DNA of 64,000 nt from the NCBI RefSeq assembly GCF_000230975.2, contig NC_021172.1, positions 372,001-436,000 of the forward strand, read 5' to 3'. The DNA comes from Hyphomicrobium denitrificans 1NES1 (GTDB lineage Bacteria; Pseudomonadota; Alphaproteobacteria; Rhizobiales; Hyphomicrobiaceae). The notes under the pieces were generated by a model, which did not search any database, was not told the DNA's origin, and was given only the letters and a program-made list of their open reading frames with translations. The position numbers were made by a program, and so were the translations under genes. Shown piece after piece: positions 7,728-15,972 of this stretch; the stretch's first letter is position 1; each line of letters starts with the position of its first letter.

Positions 7728-8933
7728 CTATTGTTTCTTTATTGCAACTGTGAAAACCGGTTGCATCGAAGTTCCCAGCAATTTGTCGTAAACCGCGAGC
7801 GTCTGGCGCTGCATTTCGGACGTTGAGAACTTTTCCGTGACGTGTTTGCGGGCGTGAGCGCCTATCTCGGCCCGCGCAAGATCATCGAGCGACAAGGCTT
7901 CGAGAAGCACGGTTTCGTAGGCGGCGATGTCGCCCGGGGGAACGAGCCAGCCCGTCCGATCCTTCGCGGCGACGCGGGGCGGGGCGAGCACCGTTTCGGG
8001 TGGTGCTCCAATGTTCGTCGAAATGACGGGGCATGCCATTGCTTGTGCTTCCGCAGCGGCACGGCCGAAGGCTTCCGGTTCAATCGATGCAACGATCGCG
8101 GTATGGGCTGCCGCAAATGCGGCGGGCATATCGTCGACGTGTCCGACAAGGCGCACAATATCTTCAAGCCCCGCGCTCGCGATTTGCTTCGACAACGTGT
8201 CGCGATAGTCGTCGCGGCCCTGGGCGTCGCCGGCGAGAATGAAAACGCAATCATGGACCTTATCGCGAATCCGCGCCGCTGCCGCGATGACGTCACCCTG
8301 GCCTTTCCATTTTGTCAGGCGCGCGGCGTGCAGCACGATGCGCTGATGATTCTTTACGTTCCATCTGTCGCGCAGTTTTTCGATGCGCTCCGGCGATACG
8401 ATTGCCGGATCGAAAGCTTCGAGATCGACGCCGCGATAAATGACGCGAATGCGACCTTCGGGCGTTGCGTAACGCTTCTTGACGATGTCGGCGGTATAGC
8501 GGGAATTGGCGATCACGATATCGCCGCGGGCCATCACGCTGTTATAGAGTCGCTTGGCGCGACCTCTCTCGTTATAGATGCCGTGATATGTCGTGACGAA
8601 CGGCAGTTTCGCCCGGCGTGCTGCGATCAGCGCACTCCAGGCTGGCGCGCGGCTACGCGCGTGAATGAGATCGACGTTCTCTTTGCGCGCAATCCGTTCT
8701 ATCGCGGCAGCATTGGCGAGCAGCTTCAACGGGCTTTTCGTCGCCGCGGGAAATGCGATGAACTCACCGCCGACGGCAGCGAGACGGTCTGCCATGCGGC
8801 CGCCTTCGCTCAACACAATGGCGCGCCCCCCTGCACGAACGACCGCCGACGCAATCTCTATCGCGGAAAGCTCGGCGCCGCCCGTGTCGAGTTCCGGAAT
8901 GATCTGCAATATGGTAGGGCGCTTCAAGCCCAT
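7728..8933 (-). CDS. GT4-family glycosyltransferase
   Basis: A 401-residue GT-B fold retaining glycosyltransferase. The N-terminal half begins LQIIPELDTGGAELSAIE, the typical acceptor-side glycine-rich loop. The C-terminal GT1/GT4 domain (about residues 190-360) has HAARLTKWKGQ and the EX7E-type segment EPEAFGRAAAEAQAMACPVI. It likely transfers a sugar to a lipid carrier or LPS core. ATG 8933 is preceded by GGAG at 6 bases; an upstream TTG is less likely. Only 2 bases separate this start from the ATG of the divergent hydrolase gene. Confidence 0.9.
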   Translation of the reverse strand: MGLKRPTILQIIPELDTGGAELSAIEIASAVVRAGGRAIVLSEGGRMADRLAAVGGEFIAFPAATKSPLKLLANAAAIERIARKENVDLIHARSRAPAWSALIAARRAKLPFVTTYHGIYNERGRAKRLYNSVMARGDIVIANSRYTADIVKKRYATPEGRIRVIYRGVDLEAFDPAIVSPERIEKLRDRWNVKNHQRIVLHAARLTKWKGQGDVIAAAARIRDKVHDCVFILAGDAQGRDDYRDTLSKQIASAGLEDIVRLVGHVDDMPAAFAAAHTAIVASIEPEAFGRAAAEAQAMACPVISTNIGAPPETVLAPPRVAAKDRTGWLVPPGDIAAYETVLLEALSLDDLARAEIGAHARKHVTEKFSTSEMQRQTLAVYDKLLGTSMQPVFTVAIKKQ

Positions 8934-8935
8934 GG

Positions 8936-9754
8936 ATGGCTCCAAAAGAAAAGACGAGGTTGTTTAAGGTGCCAAGCGATGAACCGCAAACGCTGATCGT
9001 TGGAGAGGGTGAGGGAAAGCGTAGCATCGCCTATCGCACGGCGGCGTCCCGAACGGCGAACGACACTGGGCTTTTCTGGCTGTCGGGATTCATGTCGGAC
9101 ATGGCTTCGACCAAGGCGGCCGCCGTTGCCGCGTGGGCCGCGGAGCGCGGACTTGCTTCAACGCGCTTCGATTATTCGGGCCACGGTGTCTCGGACGGCC
9201 CTTTCACGGACGGGACAATCGGACGCTGGCTTGAAGAAGCGTACGCCGTGTTCACGCGTGTCACGGTGGGTCCGCAAGTCATCATTGGCTCGAGCATGGG
9301 TGGGCATATCGCGCTCTTGCTTCTGCGCAAGCTTATGTGCGAGCAACCGTCCGAAGCTCAGCGCGTCAAAGGGCTCGTTCTCATTGCACCGGCGTGGGAC
9401 ATGACAGAAGAGCTGATGTGGAAACGCTTCGGTGATGATGCGCGCCGCGCCATTCTCGAACGCGGGGTTTACGAGCAACCCTCCGCCTACGGTTCGCCTT
9501 ATCCGATTACGCGCAGCCTGATCGAGGACGGACGCAAACATCTTCTGGCTCGCGAGCCATTCAATCCGGGACGGCCGGTCGTGATCTTGCAGGGCCTTCA
9601 AGATCCGGATGTTCCCGCCGCGCACACGCGTGAGCTTACCGAATTTTTGACCGGGAAGTGGGTGAAGCTCATCGAGATCTCGGACGGCGAACATCGCCTA
9701 TCGCGGCCGCAGGATCTGGCATTGCTTTTCGACGAGATCGGCAAGCTCGTGTAA
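8936..9754 (+). CDS. alpha/beta hydrolase
   Basis: A 272-residue serine hydrolase-fold protein. The nucleophile elbow GSSMGG lies near residue 121, preceded by the strand VTVGPQVIIG. An acid is likely in LQGLQDPDVP and the catalytic His in SDGEHRLSR near residue 253. The family includes carboxylesterases and palmitoyl-thioesterase-like proteins; no substrate can be named. The ATG at 8936 has no Shine-Dalgarno sequence. GTG at 8969, 9 bases after GAGG, is a credible alternative and would remove 11 residues. Confidence 0.85.
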   Translation: MAPKEKTRLFKVPSDEPQTLIVGEGEGKRSIAYRTAASRTANDTGLFWLSGFMSDMASTKAAAVAAWAAERGLASTRFDYSGHGVSDGPFTDGTIGRWLEEAYAVFTRVTVGPQVIIGSSMGGHIALLLLRKLMCEQPSEAQRVKGLVLIAPAWDMTEELMWKRFGDDARRAILERGVYEQPSAYGSPYPITRSLIEDGRKHLLAREPFNPGRPVVILQGLQDPDVPAAHTRELTEFLTGKWVKLIEISDGEHRLSRPQDLALLFDEIGKLV

Positions 9755-9769
9755 CAGTTAAACGGCTGT

Positions 9770-10720
9770 CTACTTGCCGTCCGCAGCGTTGTCGTCCTCA
9801 TTGTCTTGCAGGCCGTTGGCGACGGCATCCTCGAGAGTCGACGGTCCGACTTGTTGCGCCGTCGTTTCCGGTACGACCCACATGCGGAAAGCGTGGGTCA
9901 CGAGTGCATTGTCGCACATCAGATCGCCATCCAGTTTCCGGCATGTCGCGTCGGCTGCGACGGTATAAGCCCCGTCGGCCACGCCGCGGCTTTCTCCGAC
10001 CTCGACGACTTGAATCTGGCTGTCGGGATGAAAGGCAACGTTGCGGAACGCGCATCCGGATTTGCCGCTGCAGGAATCACCGGTCGTGGTCTCCGTCGTC
10101 TTGAGCGCGACGGCCTCAGAGCGAGGCATTGGCTTAGCCGGAGAATCAAGTCCGTTCGATATCCAGCACTGTTGATCGAAGCAGATGATCGGATCGGGTT
10201 TGACGTGGGCTTGGTCGGTGTCGTCCGGATCGAGGACCAGCAGGATCGTAGCGCGCGTGCCGGAAGCGGGGACGGCCCTGTCTGGCTCTGTCGCCTGTGC
10301 GACGGCTGTCTTAAGCGGTTGTGCGATCGGCATCGGTGCGCTGGCCGGCGGTTCTATTGCGCGGGCAATGGGTTCGGGCAATGCCGTTGGTATCGGTTCG
10401 GCAACGGGTTGTGGTGCGGCAGCCGGGGCAGGCTGCGCGACCGTTATCGGCGCCGTCGCCGTAATGTCCTTCTGGCGTTCCGCTTCCTCGGCGCGGGCAC
10501 GGCGCAGCATGTCCATCTCGTAGTCGAGACCGGGGCCGTCGGGATCGGGCTTGGCCACTCGTGGTGGTTTGGGCATTTGTAACGGCTGAGTGGGCGCCAG
10601 CTGGTCGGCTTCATAAAATTTCTGGGCAATCGCCTGGGCCGGATCGATCGGATCGGCCAAGCACGCAGGGGACGCTGCCAGCAAGGTCAGCACGGCGCTT
10701 GTGAAAACTGTGTGCCGCAT
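9770..10720 (-). CDS. secreted protein of unknown function, Pro/Ala-rich N-terminal half
   Basis: A 316-residue exported protein with a signal peptide from ATG 10720 (MRHTVFTSAVL...ACLA). Residues about 30-145 are a low-complexity Pro/Ala linker. The C-terminal half has five or six cysteines in short motifs (CFDQQCW, DSCSGKSGC, ATCRKLDGDLMC) that could form disulphides, and it ends in an acidic tail. An AGG lies 8 bases before this start; earlier in-frame starts would bury the signal peptide. I do not recognise a named family. It is convergent with the hydrolase gene, 15 bases apart. Confidence 0.75.
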   Translation of the reverse strand: MRHTVFTSAVLTLLAASPACLADPIDPAQAIAQKFYEADQLAPTQPLQMPKPPRVAKPDPDGPGLDYEMDMLRRARAEEAERQKDITATAPITVAQPAPAAAPQPVAEPIPTALPEPIARAIEPPASAPMPIAQPLKTAVAQATEPDRAVPASGTRATILLVLDPDDTDQAHVKPDPIICFDQQCWISNGLDSPAKPMPRSEAVALKTTETTTGDSCSGKSGCAFRNVAFHPDSQIQVVEVGESRGVADGAYTVAADATCRKLDGDLMCDNALVTHAFRMWVVPETTAQQVGPSTLEDAVANGLQDNEDDNAADGK

Positions 10721-10843
10721 GAAAATCGCCTGCATAATCGGAAACGTCGATGCTCGGAGCGTGCGTGGCGTCCGCAAGAGCATATCTGCGCGGCATTCCG
10801 GCGGAATGGCGGAGAACGTGTGGCGGCAGCAAAAAAATAGGTG

Positions 10844-11707
10844 TTACAAACCGGCGATGGCTTTCAGGCCCTCGACGTAGGTGGGATATGCGAGCTTAAC
10901 GCCGAGCTCGTCTTTCATCCGGACGTTCGAAACCTTCTTGCTCTCGGCGTAGAAACTGCGCGCCATCGGCGAAAGGCTCGCGTCAGCCGGATCGGTCGCC
11001 GGGGGGCAGGGGACGCCCAAAAGCTCCGCACCGTAGGCAATGACATCCTGGGGCGGTGCCGGAAGATCATCGGTAACATTGAACACCTGGACGCCTGACG
11101 GAAGCTCAAGGGCTGCTTCAGTGGCAGTTGCGATGTCGTCGACGTGGACGCGGTTGGTCACCTGGCCCGGTTTGAATATTCGGCGGGCTTTGCCTGCGCG
11201 AAGCTGGTCGATGGCGCTGCGGCCCGGGCCGTAGATACCGGGAAGCCGAAGTATGACGATTGTCTTGCCGTTTGCCCGGCCGAATTTGCTCCATGCATTT
11301 TCGGCGTCGAGGCGGCGCTTGCCGCGCTCTGTAACTGGTTCCGGGGGCGTTTTCTCGTCCACCCACTTGCCTTTTGAATCGCCGTACACGCTGACGGAGG
11401 AAAAATATCCGATCCAGGAGATCGATGGGCTCGCTGCGATGTCCGGCCCGTAGACTCGGAGTGCCGGATCGCCGTCGGCGTCGGGAGGAATGGAAAGTAG
11501 TATGTGTGTCGATCTGCTGAGCGCTTCGGTGACGGCCGGATCGCGTTCGCACCCGTCGAACACGAAAGCTTCGTATCCGTCTCGCTTCAGGGTTTCTGCC
11601 TTGTCCGCGGTCGTTGCGGTTCCGGAAATGCTCCACCCTTGCGCCGTCAGCCGACGTGACAGCACGCCCGCGCAGTAGCCGAGGCCGAAGCAAAAAAGAC
11701 GGTTCAT
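10844..11707 (-). CDS. NAD(P)-binding SDR-family protein (YeeZ-like)
   Basis: A 287-residue extended short-chain dehydrogenase/epimerase-like protein. The nucleotide-binding loop is FGLGYCAG near the N-terminus, an atypical GxGYxxG-like version seen in YeeZ-type proteins. The catalytic region shows SSVSVYGD with the Tyr, and later RLPGIYGPGR. The ATG at 11707 overlaps the queG stop codon by four bases (ATGA), so the two are translationally coupled. The reaction is unknown. Confidence 0.85.
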   Translation of the reverse strand: MNRLFCFGLGYCAGVLSRRLTAQGWSISGTATTADKAETLKRDGYEAFVFDGCERDPAVTEALSRSTHILLSIPPDADGDPALRVYGPDIAASPSISWIGYFSSVSVYGDSKGKWVDEKTPPEPVTERGKRRLDAENAWSKFGRANGKTIVILRLPGIYGPGRSAIDQLRAGKARRIFKPGQVTNRVHVDDIATATEAALELPSGVQVFNVTDDLPAPPQDVIAYGAELLGVPCPPATDPADASLSPMARSFYAESKKVSNVRMKDELGVKLAYPTYVEGLKAIAGL

Positions 11708-12855
11708 ATGGAATGTCCTTCGACGGGCATGGCCCACTCGCGCGCGACTTCGGGATCGGTCTCGCCCGGTTCGTAACGGGATTTGAGCGGCGCAAGCTCG
11801 GTGTCGCTCGTCAGACGCCTCGCCGACCAGATGGCCATGGCCCGAACGAGCGGAGACGCATCTTCAAGTAAAGGCGTGATCAATCGCAATAGAGATTTGT
11901 CGCCTGAGTTGCCCGCCGCAATGAGTGCATTGCGGACGATGCGATTGCGCCCGGTCCGCTTCACCGGAGTCCCGGCGAAGCGCACGCGGAATTCCGCATC
12001 GTCGAGCGCTAACAGCTCCGCAAGCGGCGGATTGTCGGTTGCCGGTTGCGCGGCGAAGCGCATCTCGGTCGCGGCGGCTGCGAACTTGTTCCAGGGGCAG
12101 ACCGCGAGGCAGTCGTCGCAGCCGAACACGCGATTGCCCATCGGGACGCGAAACTCCGGTGGGATATGGCCTTTGTGCTCGACCGACAGGTAGGCGAGGC
12201 AGCGACGCGCGTCGAGCTGATAGGGCGCTGGAAAAGCCTTCGTGGGGCAGATGTCGAGACAGCGACTGCAGGACCCGCAGTGGTCGACTTCTTCGGCGTC
12301 GGGATCGAGGTCTGCCGTCGTCAGGATGGCTCCGAGGAACAGCCAGTCGCCGTGCTCGCGCGAGACGAGAACGGTGTGTTTGCCCTGCCAGCCCAGGCCT
12401 GCCTTCATCGCGAGCGGCTTTTCCATCAACGGCGCCGTATCGACAAAGACTTTGACGTCGGCGCCTGATTTCGCGGCAAAGGTGCGCGCCAGCGCCTTGA
12501 TCTTCTTTTTGACGACGTCGTGGTAGTCGCGGCCCTTCGCATAGACGGAGACGATCCCGCGGTCGCGCTCGGCGAGGGCGTCGAGCGGGTTCGATGGCGG
12601 TGCATAGGATTGGCCGACCATGATCGCGCTTTTCGCCTCAGGCCAGAGCCGATTGGGATCGCCGCGCCGGTCTGCGTTCTCTTCCATCCAATCCATGTCG
12701 CCGTGGCGGCCGTGCTTCAGAAAATAATCGAGCCGTTCGGCAAGCTCACCGGACGAACCAAGGCGCGCGAACCCGATAGCGTCGAGTCCGAGCTTGCGGG
12801 CCTCGTCGCGGAGCAAGGCATTGAGATCGGCAGTCGCGGTAACGGTATCGAGCAC
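11704..12855 (-). CDS. queG: epoxyqueuosine reductase
   Basis: QueG reduces epoxyqueuosine to queuosine in the wobble position of tRNA with GUN anticodons, using cobalamin and two 4Fe-4S clusters. The protein has the cluster motifs CGSCSRCLDICP (C193, C196, C199, C203) and C219 with CDDCLAVCP (C246, C249, C253), plus a C-terminal HEAT-like region. The start is uncertain: GTG 12855 gives 383 residues, close to E. coli QueG, and lies 17 bases after the GST stop. It is the middle gene of a GST-queG-SDR operon. Confidence 0.95.
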   Translation of the reverse strand: MLDTVTATADLNALLRDEARKLGLDAIGFARLGSSGELAERLDYFLKHGRHGDMDWMEENADRRGDPNRLWPEAKSAIMVGQSYAPPSNPLDALAERDRGIVSVYAKGRDYHDVVKKKIKALARTFAAKSGADVKVFVDTAPLMEKPLAMKAGLGWQGKHTVLVSREHGDWLFLGAILTTADLDPDAEEVDHCGSCSRCLDICPTKAFPAPYQLDARRCLAYLSVEHKGHIPPEFRVPMGNRVFGCDDCLAVCPWNKFAAAATEMRFAAQPATDNPPLAELLALDDAEFRVRFAGTPVKRTGRNRIVRNALIAAGNSGDKSLLRLITPLLEDASPLVRAMAIWSARRLTSDTELAPLKSRYEPGETDPEVAREWAMPVEGHSI

Positions 12856-12872
12856 GGTCAACGGCGCCAGGG

Positions 12873-13577
12873 TCAAAAATCCAGGTCGGAGTAGGCGAGC
12901 GGCGGCGAGGACCCCGGGACGCGATCGGCAAGAAGCGCGCGGAACGATGGCCGCGACTTGATCTTTTGATACCAAGCCTTGACCGCGGGGTACTCATGCC
13001 AGGGCATCTCGCCCAGGTAGTCCACGGTTGAGATATGCGCTGCCGCCGCAAAATCGGCAAAGCTCAAATCGTCGCCCGCCAGCCAGCGCCGTGCGTCGGC
13101 CAGATAGCCGGTGTAGGCGAGATGGTAACGAAGATTGGCGCGCACCGCCCGCAGAATAGAGGGGTCAGGAGCCGAGCTGCCCGACGGCCGCATCGTCTGG
13201 TAAATCTTCTCATTTAGAAGCTCGCGCGTGACTTCACGGTCGAATTTGCCATGATACCAGTCGATCAGGCGTCGGACTTCAGCGCGGTCTTCGCGATTGC
13301 CCGGGAATAGCGGCGGTGGCCTCTGCGCCATAACCGTCGCGTTCGGCAGCGGCTCATCGGCGATGAACTCGGAGATGGAGTAGGCGCCGCAGAGCGTCAG
13401 GCCGTTGTCGTATTCGAGGACGGGCATTTCGCCGGCGGGGTTCTTCGCCAGAAAGCCTTTCCGCCATTCCCATGGGTTTTCGTCGAGCAGCGCCACCTCG
13501 ATACCGTATTCGGCGAGCGCGAGGCGGATCGAGCGGGAACGGGGGCAGAGCCGGTATTGTGTCAAGCGTGTGGGCAT
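12873..13577 (-). CDS. glutathione S-transferase family protein
   Basis: A 234-residue protein with an N-terminal thioredoxin-like GST domain (LTQYRLCPRSRSIRLAL; the cis-Pro loop GEMPVLEYD; CGAYSISEF) and an all-helical C-terminal domain with DDLSFADFAAAAH. It probably conjugates glutathione or acts as a glutathione-dependent redox enzyme. The Cys-Pro-Arg-Ser near the N-terminus suggests a Cys- or Ser-type active site. ATG 13577 follows GAGG closely; the in-frame start at 13604 has no better site. It is read into queG. Confidence 0.9.
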   Translation of the reverse strand: MPTRLTQYRLCPRSRSIRLALAEYGIEVALLDENPWEWRKGFLAKNPAGEMPVLEYDNGLTLCGAYSISEFIADEPLPNATVMAQRPPPLFPGNREDRAEVRRLIDWYHGKFDREVTRELLNEKIYQTMRPSGSSAPDPSILRAVRANLRYHLAYTGYLADARRWLAGDDLSFADFAAAAHISTVDYLGEMPWHEYPAVKAWYQKIKSRPSFRALLADRVPGSSPPLAYSDLDF

Positions 13578-13719
13578 CGGGCCTCTTCGATTGCAACGCG
13601 GCAACTATACCTTCGGCCTAGGCCGATTCGAAGGCATCTGCGCCAAAACCGGAGCTATGGTGGGGAGGCGAATTCTGCTAACGCTCGCGCGCTGTTGCGC
13701 CTGAGGGGGAGCAGAATTC

Positions 13720-14517
13720 ATGCATTCGTGGGAAGCCATATTTCTCGGGTTGATTGAAGGATTGACCGAGTATCTGCCCGTATCCTCGACGGCACACCTC
13801 TTGCTGACAGAGGAGCTTCTCGGCGTCAAATCGACAGGGCGGACGTTCGAGGTTCTCATTCAGCTCGGCGCGATCCTGGCTCTTCTCACTGTTTATTCGG
13901 GCCGCCTCTGGCACCTTGCCTGTGCGCTCCCGAGCGACGCCAGATCGCGGCGTTTCGTGCTTGCGGTGCTGATCGCATTTCTACCGGCGGCGGTGATCGG
14001 TGCCGCAGCTCACAGCATCATCAAGAATTATCTTTTCGAGTCGCCGTTGATCATCTGCATTGCACTGGTGCTCGGCGGCATCGTTCTTCTGTTCATCGAT
14101 CGGATACCGCTCAAGCCGCGCTACCATGACGTGATGGATATTCCGGTGCTTAACGCGCTGGGCATCGGGTTCTGCCAGTGTCTTGCGATGATCCCGGGCG
14201 TTTCTCGTTCCGGATCGTCCATCGTCGGAGCAATGTTTTTCGGGACAGACAAGCGCACTGCAGCGGAATTCTCGTTCTTTCTTGCGATGCCAACGATGGC
14301 CGGGGCGTTCGCCTATGATCTCTATAAGAACTGGTCGCTTCTGACGCCCGACGACGTCGGCCTCATCGCCCTAGGCTTCGTGGCGGCATTCATCGCGGGC
14401 GTGGTGGTGGTCCGTTATGCACTTGACTTCATCGCTCGGCGGGGGCTGTCGTTCTTCGGCTGGTGGCGGCTTCTCGTCGGTGGCGTTGGGCTCGGTGCAC
14501 TTGCGGTTTTGCATTGA
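13720..14517 (+). CDS. uppP: undecaprenyl-diphosphatase UppP/BacA
   Basis: This integral membrane enzyme recycles undecaprenyl diphosphate to the monophosphate carrier used for peptidoglycan, LPS and exopolysaccharide. The 265 residues contain the two signature loops [14 protein letters not shown] (13-26) and PGVSRSGSS (159-167) and about eight membrane helices. GAGGGGGA lies just upstream of ATG 13720. It is monocistronic, closed by a strong terminator, and diverges from the GST gene. Confidence 0.97.
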   Translation: MHSWEAIFLGLIEGLTEYLPVSSTAHLLLTEELLGVKSTGRTFEVLIQLGAILALLTVYSGRLWHLACALPSDARSRRFVLAVLIAFLPAAVIGAAAHSIIKNYLFESPLIICIALVLGGIVLLFIDRIPLKPRYHDVMDIPVLNALGIGFCQCLAMIPGVSRSGSSIVGAMFFGTDKRTAAEFSFFLAMPTMAGAFAYDLYKNWSLLTPDDVGLIALGFVAAFIAGVVVVRYALDFIARRGLSFFGWWRLLVGGVGLGALAVLH

Positions 14518-14532
14518 TGCACAAAATGAAAA

Positions 14533-14562
14533 CGCCCCGGTTTCGGGGCGCTTTTTATTTTT
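14533..14562 (+). terminator. rho-independent terminator of uppP
   Basis: A perfect 7-bp GC stem, CGCCCCG and CGGGGCG, with a GTTT loop is followed by CTTTTTATTTTT. It starts 15 bases after the uppP stop codon and faces the convergent ptsN end, for which the complement would be a weaker terminator. Confidence 0.92.
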
Positions 14563-14589
14563 CGCTGATGGTAAGTACCGGAGGCCTGT

Positions 14590-15054
14590 TCAAGCCGCGT
14601 TCGACGCGAGGGGCTTCGTCAGAACCAGCCGCAACTCATTGACATCCTTCGCATTGCGAAGGCCTTCAAGGGTCGCGGGATCGCGTACCAGACGCGAGAT
14701 GCGAGCGAGCGCCTTCAGATGGTCGCCGCCAGCCTGCTCAGGCGCGAGAAGGAAGAACAGCAGGTCAACCGGCTCGCCGTCGTGGCTTTCGAACGGGATG
14801 GGACGCTCGAGCCGCGCGAACAAGCAGGTGATTGCCTTGATCACAGGAAGTTTGATGTGGGGAATTGCGATGCCGCGGCCGAGGCTCGTCGAGCTTAGCC
14901 GCTCGCGTTGCAGCAGAGCCGCGTAAATTTCGCGCGCCGGCGCGCCGGTCGTGGCCTCGGCTTTGGTCGCCAGAGCCTGAAGCGCCTGCTTCTTATCCTC
15001 TGCCTTCAGCCTCGGCACAACTCCGTCCGGGGCGAGCATGTCTTCAATATTCAT
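14590..15054 (-). CDS. ptsN: PTS IIA-like nitrogen regulatory protein
   Basis: EIIA-Ntr is the terminal phosphoacceptor of the nitrogen PTS, and regulates potassium uptake and other targets through its phosphorylation state. The 154-residue protein has the phosphorylated His at H66 in RGIAIPHIK and the FFLLAPEQAGGDHLKALARIS region. It is the third gene of the conserved rpoN-hpf-ptsN series, 96 bases after hpf, and may be transcribed with it. Confidence 0.96.
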   Translation of the reverse strand: MNIEDMLAPDGVVPRLKAEDKKQALQALATKAEATTGAPAREIYAALLQRERLSSTSLGRGIAIPHIKLPVIKAITCLFARLERPIPFESHDGEPVDLLFFLLAPEQAGGDHLKALARISRLVRDPATLEGLRNAKDVNELRLVLTKPLASNAA

Positions 15055-15150
15055 CTAAGCTCCATCGCAATAACAGCGCTGCGCCCATCGCATCTCATGA
15101 CGCGCCCCACTATGGCGGCCAGCGCTATATGATCAAAGATCCGATTGTCC

Positions 15151-15747
15151 TCAGTCTACATGTTTCGAAGCGGCCGGAATTTCTGCATCAATCCAGCCGA
15201 TATGGCCATCGTTACGCCGGTAAACAACATTCAGGCCTCCGTGGGCCGCGTTCTTGAAAATCATGAAAGGCGCTTCGGACAAATCGAGCTGCATGACCGC
15301 TTCGCCGACTGTCATATGGCCGATATTACGTTGGCCTTCAGCGATAATAAGCGGATTCGCATCGTGGTGCTCGGGTTGGTCCTCCTCGCCCACGCTCACA
15401 ATATAGTCGCGCGCCTCCATGTCGACCTTGCGGCGGGCGGCGGCTTCGGCAGACGTATGACTTTTGATGCGGCTTTTGTAGCGCCGCACCCGTGTTTCGA
15501 GGCGCTGTGCCGCAGAATCGACGCTCGTATAGGCGTCGTCACCTTCGCCGTGGGCCTCAAGCAGGAGACCACTCGTCAGCCGTACCGAGCACGATGTCTT
15601 GAAGAAACCGCGCTCGCGCTCGAGCCGGACGTGTCCGTCAGGCACGCGATCCAGATACTTTTTCAGAACCGTGTGAATCTTATCGCTGGCATAGGTCTGG
15701 AATGCGTTTCCGGCGTCGAGATTCTTTCCGGTAATTTGGATGGTCAT
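15151..15747 (-). CDS. hpf: ribosome hibernation promoting factor, long form
   Basis: Long-form HPF dimerises 70S ribosomes into inactive 100S particles in stationary phase. The N-terminal HPF/RaiA domain (MTIQITGKNLDAG to about residue 105) is followed by a linker and a C-terminal dimerisation domain (MTVGEAVMQLDLSEAPFMIFKN...NVVYRRNDGHIGWI). The 198-residue length fits the long form. The start is set at ATG 15747 by the conserved N-terminus; the in-frame extension to 15828 has no family support. It lies between rpoN and ptsN, with 225 bases after rpoN, so it may have its own promoter. Confidence 0.96.
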   Translation of the reverse strand: MTIQITGKNLDAGNAFQTYASDKIHTVLKKYLDRVPDGHVRLERERGFFKTSCSVRLTSGLLLEAHGEGDDAYTSVDSAAQRLETRVRRYKSRIKSHTSAEAAARRKVDMEARDYIVSVGEEDQPEHHDANPLIIAEGQRNIGHMTVGEAVMQLDLSEAPFMIFKNAAHGGLNVVYRRNDGHIGWIDAEIPAASKHVD

Positions 15748-15972
15748 GGATATCTGCACTCGCTGGGTCTTGGGGCTTGTATTTTCTGCGTGTGTTCCCG
15801 CGCCGCGATGTTGCGGCGCTTCCCCCACACGATTGCAAGCGCATGCGGCGACTACAAGCCTATTATTTCGCCAAAGCGTTAGGCCGGGACGGGCTCCAAT
15901 GTCAAATCACGCTTCAAAAACAACTGTAACAAGAAAATTAATTTAAATCAATGTGTTACGAAGAACGTTCCA
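15748..15972. other. rpoN-hpf intergenic region
   Basis: No gene is visible. The stretch near 15920-15960 is unusually AT-rich for this genome (AAGAAAATTAATTTAAATC) and lies upstream of hpf on the transcribed strand. It is the likeliest place for a separate hpf promoter, though no specific sigma-factor box is claimed. Confidence 0.4.
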
